Source: an uncultured Bacteroidia bacterium
GTDB taxonomy: Bacteria; Bacteroidota; Bacteroidia; Bacteroidales; Prolixibacteraceae
DNA length: 64,000 bases
Assembly (NCBI GenBank): GCA_903907075.1
Contig: CAIVMQ010000001.1
Location: 1 to 64,000 of the forward strand
Direction of reading: 5' to 3'
Shown here piece after piece: positions 25,261 to 35,344 of this stretch. The position numbers and the translations under genes were made by a program. The notes beneath the pieces were generated by a model. That model did no database searches. It worked only from the letters and a program-made list of their open reading frames with translations, and was not told the origin of the DNA. The number at the start of each line of letters is the position of its first letter. The stretch's first letter is position 1.

Positions 25261-28188
25261 ATGAAAAAAGGGATTTCGTTCGAAAAATTATCACAGTCTA
25301 TTGATGGTGAATTACATAGCGATAAAACACATCGTATTATTTATTCTACTGATGCCTCGTCATACCGTGAAATGCCTCTTGCCGTTGTATTACCCAGAAC
25401 GAAATCGGATGTTGTTAAGGTTTTAGCCTTTGCCCGTGAGCATAACACATCAATTATTCCGCGTGGAGCAGGCACCTCCTTAGCCGGGCAGGTAGTAGGT
25501 GGAGGAATTGTTGTCGACATCTCCAAATACATGGATCGGATCCTTGAGTTCAATAAAGAGGAGCATTGGATAGTTGTTGAGCCCGGGGTCAACCTGGCAG
25601 AACTAAATATTTTCCTCAAGCCATACGAGCTTCAATTTGGCCCTGAGACTTCTACAAGCAATAGATGTCGCCTGGGAGGAATGCTGGGCAATAACTCTTG
25701 TGGGCTTAGGTCCCTAATCTATGGCAGTGTACGTGAGCATGTTATTGAGGTAGAAACCTTACTTGCTGATGGTTCAGAAGTAACTTTCGGTCCCTTATCT
25801 AAAAATGAATTCGAAGAGAAGTGTCTTTCTGATCCCAATAAGCTGGAGACTCTTATCTATCTACAAATCAAAGCGGTACTTTCAGATAAAGAGATGCGTG
25901 ATAAAATCACCGAAGTATATCCTGAAGCTGCTGTAGCGCGCAGAAATATGGGATATGCAGTCGATTTCCTGATGGATACCGATCCATTTACGGGGAATGG
26001 AAAACCATTTAATTTTGGAAAACTCCTCGCCGGATCTGAAGGGACTCTAGCATTTACTACTTCCATTAAATTAAACCTCTCGCCGTTACCTCCAAAAGTT
26101 AAATGTGTTATTCCGGTACATTTCTCTTCCCTTGAAGAGTCATTAACTGCAAACATCCTAATTCTTAAACACCACCCAACGGCAATTGAGCTAATGGATG
26201 ATATTATAATGGATTGCACAAAGGATAGCCTATCACAACGTGAGAACAGGTTTTTCATCGAGGGCGATCCTAAGGCGATCCTTATGATTGAATTTGCGGC
26301 CGATACCCGTGAGGAGATTGAACTGATATACATCCAAATGGTAAATCACCTTAAGGAGGCTGGATTAGGATATCACTACCCATTAATTTTTGACGACGAT
26401 CAAATAAAAAAGGTTTGGGAACTTCGAACAGCAGGATTAGGACTTTTGTCAAACATACCGGGAGACAAGCGCAGCACTACTGTAATTGAAGATACAGCAG
26501 TTTCTCCTGAACGGCTGCCGGCATACATTGCAGAATTTAAGACAATCATTGAAAGATATAGACTCACGTGTGTCTATTATGCCCATGCAGCTGTAGGTGA
26601 GTTACATCTGCGGCCACTATTAAATCTAAAAATTGCTGAAGATCAACAAATATATGCCTCTCTGGCTCAGGATGTAGCAGAATTAGTAAAAAAGCATCGG
26701 GGATCTTTGAGTGGAGAACACGGCGATGGTCGTTTGCGCGGATCTTTTATCCCATTTATGTTCGGCGAAGAGATCTATAACTTATTTAAACAGATCAAGC
26801 ATACATGGGATCCATGGAATGTGTTAAACCCTGGTAAGATTACCGATGTACCACCAATTACACAAAACCTGCGGTTTGAAGTTACAAATAACTATCCGGA
26901 AATTCCGACATCCCTGAACTTCTCCGCTACACATGGTTACCTGCGTGCTGTTGAGCAATGCACTGGATCGGGCGACTGTCGTAAATCTGAGCTTATTGGT
27001 GGCACGATGTGTCCAACCTATATGGCTACCAGAGATGAGCAACAAACAACTCGTGCGCGTGCCAACATCCTCAGGGAATATATGCATCATTCCATTGATG
27101 AGAAGCCGCTTGTTCAAAAGGAGATCTATAAAGTCCTTGATCTTTGTATTTCGTGCAAAGGATGTAAGGGTGAGTGCCCATCAGATTTAGATATGGCGAA
27201 GATAAAGGCGGAATTTCTACAACATTATTACGACCAAAACGGTGCTCCCTTAAGAGCCAGATTAATAGCTAAATTACCCCGATTGGGCAAGATCGCGATT
27301 GCATTAAATCCGATTACCAATTTTATACTTGAACTGCGATGGCTCAATGGTTTATTGGGATTCACAAAAAAAAGACAACTACCACGATATTCAGAACAGA
27401 GCCTTGTAGATTGGGCTTCGAAGATCCCTTTAAAACCGGGTGCAAAGAAGAAAGTTTATCTTTTTGCCGATGAGATTACCAATTACCAGGAGGCTCATCT
27501 TGGTATAAAAGCGATACTTTTACTCAATCAACTAGGTTATGAAGCAGTAATACCCAAGCATCTTGAAAGCTGTAGAACATACCTTTCAAAAGGATTTGTC
27601 CGAGAAGCAAAAAAGATAGCAACAAAGAATGTGTTGTTATTAAAAGATATTATCTCAGATGAGACCCCATTAATAGGTATTGAACCATCAGCCATACTCA
27701 CATTTAGGGATGAATATCCGGATTTGGTTGATGAGACACTCAGAAATGAAGCGATAAAACTGGGTACGAATACATTATTATTTGATGAATTTTTTGTGCG
27801 CGAGATGGAGAAAGGGAATATCTCGGCATCACAGTTCACACAAGACCAAAAGGAGATAAAGCTTCATACCCATTGTCAGCAAAAGGCGATAGCCTCTTCA
27901 CTCCAAACGCGTCAAATGCTAACCCTACCAGAGAACTATACGGTTCAGGAACTTAAAACAGGGTGCTGTGGAATGGCTGGTTCATTTGGATATGAGAAGG
28001 AGCATTACCAGTTATCGATGCAAATTGGCGAAATGGTATTATTTCCCGAAGTACGAAAAGCAGATAAATCGGTTATCCTAGCGACTTCGGGGACAAGTTG
28101 CAGGCATCAGATTAAAGATGGAACAGGAAGATCAGCCATCCATCCTATAGAAGTGATGTATGGAGCAATAATTCCGGAAAAGAGATAG
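25261..28188 (+). CDS. FAD- and Fe-S-containing oxidoreductase, D-lactate dehydrogenase type
   Basis: A 975-residue fusion of a GlcD-type FAD half and a GlcF-type iron-sulfur half. The N-terminal part binds FAD (IIPRGAGTSLAGQ; GGMLGNNSCG; LLAGSEGTLA), followed by the FAD-oxidase C-terminal domain (LSGEHGDGRLRG). Then come two iron-sulfur cysteine clusters (C-T-G-S-G-D-C...C-P and C-I-S-C-K-G-C-K-G-E-C-P) and a CCG-type cysteine motif (TGCCGMAGSFGYEKEHY). Proteins of this type oxidise D-lactate, glycolate or related 2-hydroxy acids and feed the quinone pool. Its position across from larECB suggests D-lactate. The ATG at 25261 is used; an in-frame TTG at 25231 is less likely. Confidence 0.85.
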   Translation: MKKGISFEKLSQSIDGELHSDKTHRIIYSTDASSYREMPLAVVLPRTKSDVVKVLAFAREHNTSIIPRGAGTSLAGQVVGGGIVVDISKYMDRILEFNKEEHWIVVEPGVNLAELNIFLKPYELQFGPETSTSNRCRLGGMLGNNSCGLRSLIYGSVREHVIEVETLLADGSEVTFGPLSKNEFEEKCLSDPNKLETLIYLQIKAVLSDKEMRDKITEVYPEAAVARRNMGYAVDFLMDTDPFTGNGKPFNFGKLLAGSEGTLAFTTSIKLNLSPLPPKVKCVIPVHFSSLEESLTANILILKHHPTAIELMDDIIMDCTKDSLSQRENRFFIEGDPKAILMIEFAADTREEIELIYIQMVNHLKEAGLGYHYPLIFDDDQIKKVWELRTAGLGLLSNIPGDKRSTTVIEDTAVSPERLPAYIAEFKTIIERYRLTCVYYAHAAVGELHLRPLLNLKIAEDQQIYASLAQDVAELVKKHRGSLSGEHGDGRLRGSFIPFMFGEEIYNLFKQIKHTWDPWNVLNPGKITDVPPITQNLRFEVTNNYPEIPTSLNFSATHGYLRAVEQCTGSGDCRKSELIGGTMCPTYMATRDEQQTTRARANILREYMHHSIDEKPLVQKEIYKVLDLCISCKGCKGECPSDLDMAKIKAEFLQHYYDQNGAPLRARLIAKLPRLGKIAIALNPITNFILELRWLNGLLGFTKKRQLPRYSEQSLVDWASKIPLKPGAKKKVYLFADEITNYQEAHLGIKAILLLNQLGYEAVIPKHLESCRTYLSKGFVREAKKIATKNVLLLKDIISDETPLIGIEPSAILTFRDEYPDLVDETLRNEAIKLGTNTLLFDEFFVREMEKGNISASQFTQDQKEIKLHTHCQQKAIASSLQTRQMLTLPENYTVQELKTGCCGMAGSFGYEKEHYQLSMQIGEMVLFPEVRKADKSVILATSGTSCRHQIKDGTGRSAIHPIEVMYGAIIPEKR

Positions 28189-28195
28189 GTGAATC

Positions 28196-29044
28196 CTATT
28201 TCGCTGAGTAAATAACTGGAGGACGGGTTAATGCAAAATAGACTAAAGCAAGGCCCGCCAAGACAAATGGTATACTCAGTATCTGTCCCATATTTAACGA
28301 CATACCCGATTCGAAGCTCTCCTGGTTCTCTTTAATAAATTCAATAAAAAAACGGGCTGAAAAAATTGCGATAAAGAAAACTCCGGTCAGAAAACCGGTA
28401 CGGTCTTTAAGCTCTTTTTTCTTGTAATAGAAATAGAGGAGTAAACCAAAAGAGAGCAGATAGCATATTGACTCGTAAATTGCGGTAGGATGTTTGGCTA
28501 CCGTCTCGTTATTACGTTCAAAAATAAATCCCCACGGTAGATTCGTTGCGACTCCATAAATCTCTGAATTCATAAGATTTCCAAAGCGAATCATCGCACC
28601 CACCAGTGCGATAGGGACAACCAAACGATCGAGAGTCCATAAAATCGGCCTCTTGGTAACGCGGATAGAGAATAACCAAACTGCCAGGATGATACCCATA
28701 GCTCCACCGTGACTTGCAAGGCCCTGGAAACCAACGAATTTATATCCATTATCCCCCTTTGCAATAGGAAGAAATATTTCAATCAAATGTTTCGAGTAAT
28801 ATTCCCAGCCATAAAATATCACATGGCCCAAACGAGCTCCCACAATTGTTGCGACTATAACATACACAAATAGTTTCTCAACCAACAAAGGATCAGACCC
28901 TTCAAATTTTAACATTTGTGTCAATATAGAATAACCTAACAAAAACCCTAAGGCAAACATTAATCCATACCACCGAACAGAAATGGGACCGAGGCTAAAA
29001 AATTCGGGACTGGCGTTCCAGTGTATTGCCAAAAGAGTACTCAT
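28196..29044 (-). CDS. lgt: Prolipoprotein diacylglyceryl transferase
   Basis: A 282-residue inner-membrane enzyme with seven hydrophobic segments that transfers diacylglycerol to the lipobox Cys of prolipoproteins. Family marks are the WYGLMFALGFLLGY start, GLASHGGAMG, and the signature M-I-R-F-G-N-L-M-N-S-E-I-Y-G. It converges on the lactate-dehydrogenase gene (gap of seven bases) and lies 32 bases after secA on the same strand. Many lipoproteins in this window depend on this step. Confidence 0.96.
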   Translation of the reverse strand: MSTLLAIHWNASPEFFSLGPISVRWYGLMFALGFLLGYSILTQMLKFEGSDPLLVEKLFVYVIVATIVGARLGHVIFYGWEYYSKHLIEIFLPIAKGDNGYKFVGFQGLASHGGAMGIILAVWLFSIRVTKRPILWTLDRLVVPIALVGAMIRFGNLMNSEIYGVATNLPWGFIFERNNETVAKHPTAIYESICYLLSFGLLLYFYYKKKELKDRTGFLTGVFFIAIFSARFFIEFIKENQESFESGMSLNMGQILSIPFVLAGLALVYFALTRPPVIYSAK

Positions 29045-29076
29045 AGCTAGCTATTTTTTAATGCTTTTCGATTAAA

Positions 29077-32000
29077 CTATTCCACTTCATGACCGTGGCA
29101 ATTTTTAAATTTCTTACCACTGCCACAAGGACATGGTTCATTACGTCCCACTTTGGGAGCTACCCGCACAGGTTGAACATGTTTCTCCTCTGTAGGAGTA
29201 TCTCCTAGGCCTCCTGTTGCGTCACTCTTTTCTTCCCGATATTTCGAACGATCGGTATGGTGTCTGGCAGCTGGTGCCTCTTTAACCTGATCAGCATCAT
29301 TAATAGGAATCTGACCTTTCATCAAAGTTGAGACTACACCTTTATTTACACGATCCATCATCGCCTTAAAGAGGTTGTACGATTCAAGTTTATAGATTAA
29401 CAATGGATCTTTCTGCTCATAAGATGCGTTCTGAACCGAAGTACGCAATTCATCAAGTTCCCTTAAGTTTTCTTTCCAATGCTCATCAATAGTGGCTAGA
29501 ATAACCTGCTGCTCATACGATTTAACCAGGTCGTGACCTTTAGATAAATAAGCCTTTTCAAGATTGGTAACAATATTAAACAACCTAAGTCCATCAGTTA
29601 TAGGGACAACAATATTATTATACAGATGTGCCTTAGTTTCATAAACATTCTTTATAACCGGCATAGCCTGTTTGGAGATTGCGAGCGAGCGACGTGTGAA
29701 GTTCTCGATAGCAGAATGGTAAATCTTATCACATAGTTCCTCATATTTTAAGTCACTAAACTCATCGGCTGCAACGGGAGAATCAAGAGAGAGGGAACGG
29801 ATAAGCTCGATTCTAAAGTCCTCAAATGCCTCACTTCCATTCGGCTGATATTCAATTACAATAGAGTCTACCATGTCGTAGATCATATTTAAAATATCGA
29901 CATCGATTCGCTCTCCAAATAAGGCATGCTTCCGTTTTTTATAGATAACTTCACGTTGAGAGTTCATCACATCATCATATTCGAGAAGTCGTTTACGGAT
30001 TCCGAAATTATTCTCCTCAACCTTCTTCTGAGCCCGTTCTATGGCGTTAGTGATCATTGAGTGCTGAATCACTTCACCATCTTTTAAGCCTAGCTTATCC
30101 ATAATCCGCACGATACGGTCGGAGGAGAATAGGCGCATCAGATCATCTTCGAGGGAAACGAAGAACTGCGAAGAACCCGGATCACCCTGGCGACCAGAAC
30201 GACCACGTAACTGCCTATCGACACGACGAGATTCATGTCGTTCTGTACCAATAATTGCTAAACCACCTAACTCGCGGGTTTCAGGTGTCAGTTTTATATC
30301 GGTACCACGACCGGCCATATTAGTCGCTATGGTTACCATTCCAAACTTTCCGGCTTCGGCAACAATATCAGCCTCACGTTGGTGAAGTTTCGCATTCAAC
30401 ACCTGATGATTAATACCGCGCATCTTAAGCATTCGGCTCAATAACTCAGAGATCTCAACCGAGGTTGTTCCAACAAGCATTGGTTGTCCCTTTTCATTAA
30501 GCTTTACAATCTCATCAATAATCGCGTTATATTTTTCTTTTTTGGTTTTATAAACAAGATCTTCAAAATCCTTTCTGATAATAGCTCTATTGGTAGGAAT
30601 CACAACTACCTCCAATTTATAAATATCCCAAAGCTCGCCAGCTTCTGTTTCTGCAGTTCCGGTCATACCCGACAACTTATGATACATTCGGAAGTAATTC
30701 TGAAGGGTAATCGTTGCAAATGTTTGAGAAGCATCTTCGATTTTAACATGCTCTTTAGCCTCGATGGCCTGATGCAAACCATCTGAATAGCGCCTACCCT
30801 CCATGATACGACCGGTCTGTTCATCAACAATTTTAACTTTACCATCAATAAGCACATATTCAACATCCTTCTCGAACATCGTATAGGCCTTTAACAATTG
30901 ATTTACAGTGTGTACCCGCTCCGATTTCACAGCAAAATTCTGAAGTAAAACATCTTTCTGTTCCAATCGATCTGTCTCTGTAAGGGTATTATTATTCTGG
31001 ATATCTGCAATTTCAGCGCCAACATCCGGAAGTACAAAGAAGCTATTATCTTCATTATCTTTCGAGAGTATCTCAATGCCATTATCGGTTAACTCGATCG
31101 AATTTAATTTCTCTTCAATCACAAAGAACAGCGGATCTGTAGCTTCATACATGTTTTTATTATTATCCTGCATGTAGAAGTTTTCGATCTTAAGCATCTT
31201 TGATTTATTCCCCTCTTCACTCAAAAACCTGATCAGAGGTTTATGTTTAGGGAGACCTTTATAGGCTCTAAAGAGCGCAAGAGCCCCCTCTTCAGATTCT
31301 TTACTATTGGAGGAGGTTATTTTCTTTTTAGCCTCAACCAAATATTGACCTACCAATTCTCGTTGTGCTTTAACAAGTCGTTCCACTGGAGCTTTTAGGG
31401 CATCAAATAATTGATTCTCCCCTTTGGGAACCGGACCTGAAATAATTAATGGAGTACGTGCATCGTCAATCAAGACCGAATCGACCTCATCAACGATAGC
31501 AAAATGGCGTTTACGTTGCACTAAGTCAGCAGGACTTACGGCCATATTATCGCGCAAATAATCAAAGCCAAATTCATTATTTGTACCAAAGGTGATATCT
31601 GCCTCGTAAGCTTTACGACGTTCGGTTGAATTGGGCTGATGTTTGTCGATACAATCAACAGAAATACCATGGAATTGATAGATTGGTCCCATCCATTCGG
31701 AGTCACGCTTTGCCAAATAATCATTTACGGTAACTAAGTGAACACCACGTCCGGCAAGAGCATTAAGGAAAACAGGTAGTGTTGCCACTAGTGTTTTCCC
31801 TTCACCTGTACCCATTTCAGAGATCTTGCCACTGTGTAAAACGACACCTCCAATAAGCTGAACATCGTAATGCACCATATTCCATTTCTGGACAGATCCA
31901 CCCGCAAGCCATTCATTTTTATAGATTGCATTATCTCCCTGAATCTCGATAAAATCTTTGGAAACGGCCAGATCACGGTCAAAATCTGTTGCAGTAACCG

Positions 32001-32391
32001 TAAGAGTTTGATTCTCCATGAAACGCCTAGCAGTATCCTTAACAATTGAGAATGCTATTGGAAGAGCCTCATTTAAAGCGATTTCTAACTTCTTAAGAAT
32101 AACCTCCTCGAGTTTATCTACTTGATCGTAGATTTTTTCTCCCTCTTCGAGAGGCAACTCACCACTTTCCGCCTGCACCTTAAGAGCAGCGATCTCCTCC
32201 TCTTCAGCTTTCACACTCGCGTGTATTGTTGCACGTAGAAGTGCCGACTCAGCTCTCAGCTCATCATTAGTGAGGTCTGGAAACCTAAGGTATTCCTGCT
32301 TAATACTCTGTAATACAGGAATTAATTCTTTTATATCTTTTTGAGATTTATTTCCGAAAAAACTTGAAAGTACCGTATTGAAAAATGACAT
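29077..32391 (-). CDS. secA: Protein translocase ATPase SecA
   Basis: An 1104-residue preprotein translocase motor. The Walker A region is [13 protein letters not shown], the DEAD-type box is [18 protein letters not shown], and motif VI-type R-x-x-x-R-x-x-R-G-R-x-G-R-x-G is [16 protein letters not shown]. The C-terminus ends with the zinc-binding [15 protein letters not shown]. It is about 200 residues longer than E. coli SecA, due to an insertion around residues 330-480 usual in Bacteroidota. It follows ferritin on the same strand after a terminator. Confidence 0.98.
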   Translation of the reverse strand: MSFFNTVLSSFFGNKSQKDIKELIPVLQSIKQEYLRFPDLTNDELRAESALLRATIHASVKAEEEEIAALKVQAESGELPLEEGEKIYDQVDKLEEVILKKLEIALNEALPIAFSIVKDTARRFMENQTLTVTATDFDRDLAVSKDFIEIQGDNAIYKNEWLAGGSVQKWNMVHYDVQLIGGVVLHSGKISEMGTGEGKTLVATLPVFLNALAGRGVHLVTVNDYLAKRDSEWMGPIYQFHGISVDCIDKHQPNSTERRKAYEADITFGTNNEFGFDYLRDNMAVSPADLVQRKRHFAIVDEVDSVLIDDARTPLIISGPVPKGENQLFDALKAPVERLVKAQRELVGQYLVEAKKKITSSNSKESEEGALALFRAYKGLPKHKPLIRFLSEEGNKSKMLKIENFYMQDNNKNMYEATDPLFFVIEEKLNSIELTDNGIEILSKDNEDNSFFVLPDVGAEIADIQNNNTLTETDRLEQKDVLLQNFAVKSERVHTVNQLLKAYTMFEKDVEYVLIDGKVKIVDEQTGRIMEGRRYSDGLHQAIEAKEHVKIEDASQTFATITLQNYFRMYHKLSGMTGTAETEAGELWDIYKLEVVVIPTNRAIIRKDFEDLVYKTKKEKYNAIIDEIVKLNEKGQPMLVGTTSVEISELLSRMLKMRGINHQVLNAKLHQREADIVAEAGKFGMVTIATNMAGRGTDIKLTPETRELGGLAIIGTERHESRRVDRQLRGRSGRQGDPGSSQFFVSLEDDLMRLFSSDRIVRIMDKLGLKDGEVIQHSMITNAIERAQKKVEENNFGIRKRLLEYDDVMNSQREVIYKKRKHALFGERIDVDILNMIYDMVDSIVIEYQPNGSEAFEDFRIELIRSLSLDSPVAADEFSDLKYEELCDKIYHSAIENFTRRSLAISKQAMPVIKNVYETKAHLYNNIVVPITDGLRLFNIVTNLEKAYLSKGHDLVKSYEQQVILATIDEHWKENLRELDELRTSVQNASYEQKDPLLIYKLESYNLFKAMMDRVNKGVVSTLMKGQIPINDADQVKEAPAARHHTDRSKYREEKSDATGGLGDTPTEEKHVQPVRVAPKVGRNEPCPCGSGKKFKNCHGHEVE

Positions 32392-32537
32392 TACCTTGCT
32401 GTGTATAATTAATAGCTAAAAAAACCATTGAGCTACAAAGTTAACTCAAAAGTTGAAAGTACCGAAACCTAATCACGAATTGTTACCAACTATACGTTAA
32501 GTTAAACCGATCGATTTGTGATAGGTTAAATGAGAAC

Positions 32538-32576
32538 TAAAAATTAGAGGAGCAGACTTAAAATCTGCTCCTCTAA
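32538..32576 (-). terminator. Rho-independent terminator after ferritin
   Basis: A perfect 13-base inverted repeat TTAGAGGAGCAGA (32544-32556) / TCTGCTCCTCTAA (32564-32576), loop of 7. On the minus strand the stem is followed by TTTTTAG. It lies 73 bases past the ferritin stop and upstream of secA. Confidence 0.85.
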
Positions 32577-32648
32577 ACATGGATGCTTTATAATTTTCTC
32601 AACCTAATTTTATTCTGATCGATATCAACTTTTTTTGTATGGCGATTA

Positions 32649-33164
32649 TTATCCTTTTGAGATAAAAGGATTAATAAAAACACGCTGCTGCATTTCGCGA
32701 TCCATCATCAGAAGACCCTGCCCTTCCCCCTTTATTAACCGGAGGTTATTCAAGATCTGTTCAACATTCCCCTCCTCTTCAACTTGCTCATCAACAAACC
32801 ATTGAAGAAAACTTTTTGTTGCATGGTCATTCTCTTCAATCGAGATATCCATTAGTTTATTGATCCTTCCCGTAACCATTTGTTCATGAGCCAGGGTCTT
32901 TTCAAAGACATCAACGATATCCAAAAACTCCACCTGAACCTCCTGAATTGGTGAGAGTCGAACACGACCACCCCGCTCATTAACATAATCAAAAATTCGC
33001 GCTGCATGAGCCAATTCTTCCTGAAACTGAATCCTCATCCAATTTGCATATCCAATTAGCCCGCTTGATTGAAAATGAGCCGACATCGATAAATAGAGGT
33101 AAGCAGAATGAAATTCCGCGTTAATTTGCTCATTAAGAGCTAACTCCACAGTTGATTTAATCAT
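32649..33164 (-). CDS. Ferritin (FtnA-type iron storage protein)
   Basis: A 171-residue four-helix ferritin. Ferroxidase ligands are in place: E17, E50 and H53, with later E94 and a Q in the SFLQWFVDEQVEEE helix. No haem-binding Met as in bacterioferritin is apparent. It oxidises Fe(II) and stores Fe(III) in a 24-mer shell. It has its own terminator; icd lies 76 bases upstream on the same strand. Confidence 0.95.
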   Translation of the reverse strand: MIKSTVELALNEQINAEFHSAYLYLSMSAHFQSSGLIGYANWMRIQFQEELAHAARIFDYVNERGGRVRLSPIQEVQVEFLDIVDVFEKTLAHEQMVTGRINKLMDISIEENDHATKSFLQWFVDEQVEEEGNVEQILNNLRLIKGEGQGLLMMDREMQQRVFINPFISKG

Positions 33165-33240
33165 ATTTCTAAATTTTAAATAGTTATGATTAGATAAAAT
33201 ATGCCAAATGTTCCAGCCACAAGTGAACTTAATCTACTTA

Positions 33241-34470
33241 CTAATTTCCCATTCTCAAATTCATAAGCTTTGATAATTCATCCATAAACTGTTCTGTAGT
33301 CAAATAATTTTCAGGCTTTAAATTTTCACCGTAAATAGATAAAGCAAGATCTTTTGTCATCATACCGGCTTCGACCGTATCGATACAAACACTTTCAAGC
33401 AATAGGGAGAAATCTATCAACGCCTGATTATTATCAATTTTGCCTCTAAATGCGAGTCCTCGAGTCCAAGCATAGATAGAAGCAATAGGATTAGTCGAGG
33501 TTGGACGTCCTTTTTGATACTCTCTATAATGACGTGTAACAGTTCCATGGGCAGCTTCTGCCTCCATAACCTCACCATCAGGAGTCATTAATACGGAAGT
33601 CATTAAACCAAGCGATCCGAATCCTTGCGCTACGGTATCTGACTGTACGTCACCATCATAATTTTTACAAGCCCAGATAAAATTACCATTCCACTTGAGT
33701 GCAGAGGCAACCATATCATCAATAAGGCGATGTTCATAGGTTATTCCTGCCTCTTTGAATTGTTCCGTATAAACTGTGATGAAGATCTCTTCAAAGATAT
33801 CTTTAAAAAAGCCATCGTATTTTTTTAATATGGTATTCTTGGTAGACAAATAAAGTGGCCATTTTTTCGTCAGAGCCATCTTAAAGCAGCTATGGGCAAA
33901 ACCACGTATAGAATCCTCCGTATTATACATTGACAGCGCAACACCTGGACCGTCAAAATGATAAACATCGTGCACTTGAGCACCAGTTTGATCATCAGGG
34001 GTAAATGTCATCGTTAATTTACCCGGGCGGTCAACAACAATATCTGTAGCTCTATATTGATCACCAAATGCATGGCGCCCAATAACAATAGGTGCAGTCC
34101 ACTGTGGAATAAGTCGTGGGACGTTCTTTACTACAATAGGCTCCCGGAAAATGGTCCCATCGAGAATATTCCGTATAGTTCCGTTTGGCGACTTATACAT
34201 TTTCTTTAATCCAAATTCGGTCATCCGAGCTTCATCTGGAGTTATTGTAGCACATTTAATACCAACCTTATACTTCTTAATCGCATTTGCTGCATCAACA
34301 GTAACCTGATCATCTGTTGCATCGCGATGCTCTATTCCAAGATCATAATACTTAATGTCGATATCCAGAAATGGAAGAATCAATTGTTCTCTGATCATTT
34401 TCCAAATGATTCGGGTCATCTCATCCCCGTCGAGTTCTACGACAGGATTCAGCACTTTAATTTTTTGCAT
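33241..34470 (-). CDS. icd: NADP-dependent isocitrate dehydrogenase, eukaryote-like type
   Basis: A 409-residue enzyme oxidising isocitrate to 2-oxoglutarate and CO2 with NADP. The N-terminus ([14 protein letters not shown]) and [13 protein letters not shown], followed by S-P-N-G-T-I-R-N, are those of the eukaryote-type (type II) subfamily, not E. coli Icd. The ATG at 34468-34470 is used, as the in-frame TTG at 34476 is a poor start. It would supply 2-oxoglutarate for KorAB elsewhere in the window. A 14-base palindrome lies about 75 bases upstream. Confidence 0.96.
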   Translation of the reverse strand: MQKIKVLNPVVELDGDEMTRIIWKMIREQLILPFLDIDIKYYDLGIEHRDATDDQVTVDAANAIKKYKVGIKCATITPDEARMTEFGLKKMYKSPNGTIRNILDGTIFREPIVVKNVPRLIPQWTAPIVIGRHAFGDQYRATDIVVDRPGKLTMTFTPDDQTGAQVHDVYHFDGPGVALSMYNTEDSIRGFAHSCFKMALTKKWPLYLSTKNTILKKYDGFFKDIFEEIFITVYTEQFKEAGITYEHRLIDDMVASALKWNGNFIWACKNYDGDVQSDTVAQGFGSLGLMTSVLMTPDGEVMEAEAAHGTVTRHYREYQKGRPTSTNPIASIYAWTRGLAFRGKIDNNQALIDFSLLLESVCIDTVEAGMMTKDLALSIYGENLKPENYLTTEQFMDELSKLMNLRMGN

Positions 34471-34545
34471 TGACAAGTTTTTATATTAAAAATTATACAC
34501 TAAAACCAACAGAAAAAAATCCCGGATTATCTTTTTTGACCCAGA

Positions 34546-34559
34546 TTATCCGCGGATAA
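34546..34559. repeat. 14-base perfect palindrome upstream of icd
   Basis: TTATCCGCGGATAA is perfectly self-complementary, with a CCGCGG core that stands out in AT-rich intergenic DNA. It lies 76 bases upstream of the icd ATG and downstream of the dnaX stop. A nearby CGGATTATC repeats part of its half-site. Operator candidate only. Confidence 0.4.
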
Positions 34560-34681
34560 AAAATGGTTAACTCAAAAGAATTGAACCGAAATGAGATCAT
34601 ATAGTTGAAAAATTAAAATTGCGATCACAAGCAATCCAATTAGTCTTTACCATATTATTTTACAAAAATAATCACTCGAAA

Positions 34682-35344
34682 TTAATAAAGCTCAAAATCC
34701 AACCCAAATTTTGATTTTAAAGGGGCAAGATCGGGATATCTGCTCACCAGAAGATTCCACTTCTCCTCATCGGTATATGGTATTTCAGAAAGATGACCCG
34801 TGCCATCCGATATCGTGAAGTGAATTTCAATCGAATCATTCTGAAGCTTCCGTCTTAAAAAACTCACTAATTTAGGTTTAACATCTGAGGTAAACCGATT
34901 AAATTGAAGTTCAGTATCGAGTTCAAATTCAAGTTGACTATTTTCAACGATTATTGGTTCACGGGCCGTTAGTGCCGACTTTAATTGTGGAATTTCCAGA
35001 ACTTCGACAAAATTCATCCACGCTTCCAAGAGTTCAGTCTGATTAAATATTCGGGCGCTCTCTTTAGGAACCAAATTATTCAGATCAGATTCTGAAATGA
35101 TATTTAAACTTGCTGCAGTAGGCTCATCTTTTAATGCATCTAAGATAGAAGGGGTTGAATATGATCCTCTACTCGTGTATTTAGGTGGTATTGGTTTTGA
35201 AACTGAAGCTTCCTGAGCCTCTGGCTTAGAGGGTTTAATTACAGGAGAAGTGATTTGCGAAACTACTTGAACTATTTGTTTATCAGGATCTATCAGAGAA
35301 AAAATTGGCAATAACGAGAGTGTCGCTATGGCGTCGTCAATTGT
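34682..35344 (-). CDS. dnaX: DnaX tau-specific C-terminal part, reached by -1 shift
   Basis: A 220-residue continuation of dnaX in the -1 frame. It is normal Bacteroidota DnaX C-terminal sequence: a Pro/Ser/Lys-rich linker, then the folded domain with E-L-L-E-A-W-M-N-F, E-F-E-L-D-T-E-L-Q and SFLRRKLQND. It has no usable start of its own: the frame is open up to the A-run, the first in-frame start-like codon is a TTG, and the first ATG comes about 107 codons in, inside the domain. It should therefore be made only as part of tau (about 589 residues) by slippage at 35344-35353. Confidence 0.8.
   Translation of the reverse strand, partial: TIDDAIATLSLLPIFSLIDPDKQIVQVVSQITSPVIKPSKPEAQEASVSKPIPPKYTSRGSYSTPSILDALKDEPTAASLNIISESDLNNLVPKESARIFNQTELLEAWMNFVEVLEIPQLKSALTAREPIIVENSQLEFELDTELQFNRFTSDVKPKLVSFLRRKLQNDSIEIHFTISDGTGHLSEIPYTDEEKWNLLVSRYPDLAPLKSKFGLDFELY

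Noticed and set aside
34682-35311. Reading the second dnaX half as a separate gene
   Set aside because: The start-like codon at its 5' end is TTG with no support, the first ATG is inside the folded domain, and the frame stays open back to the ten-A run.
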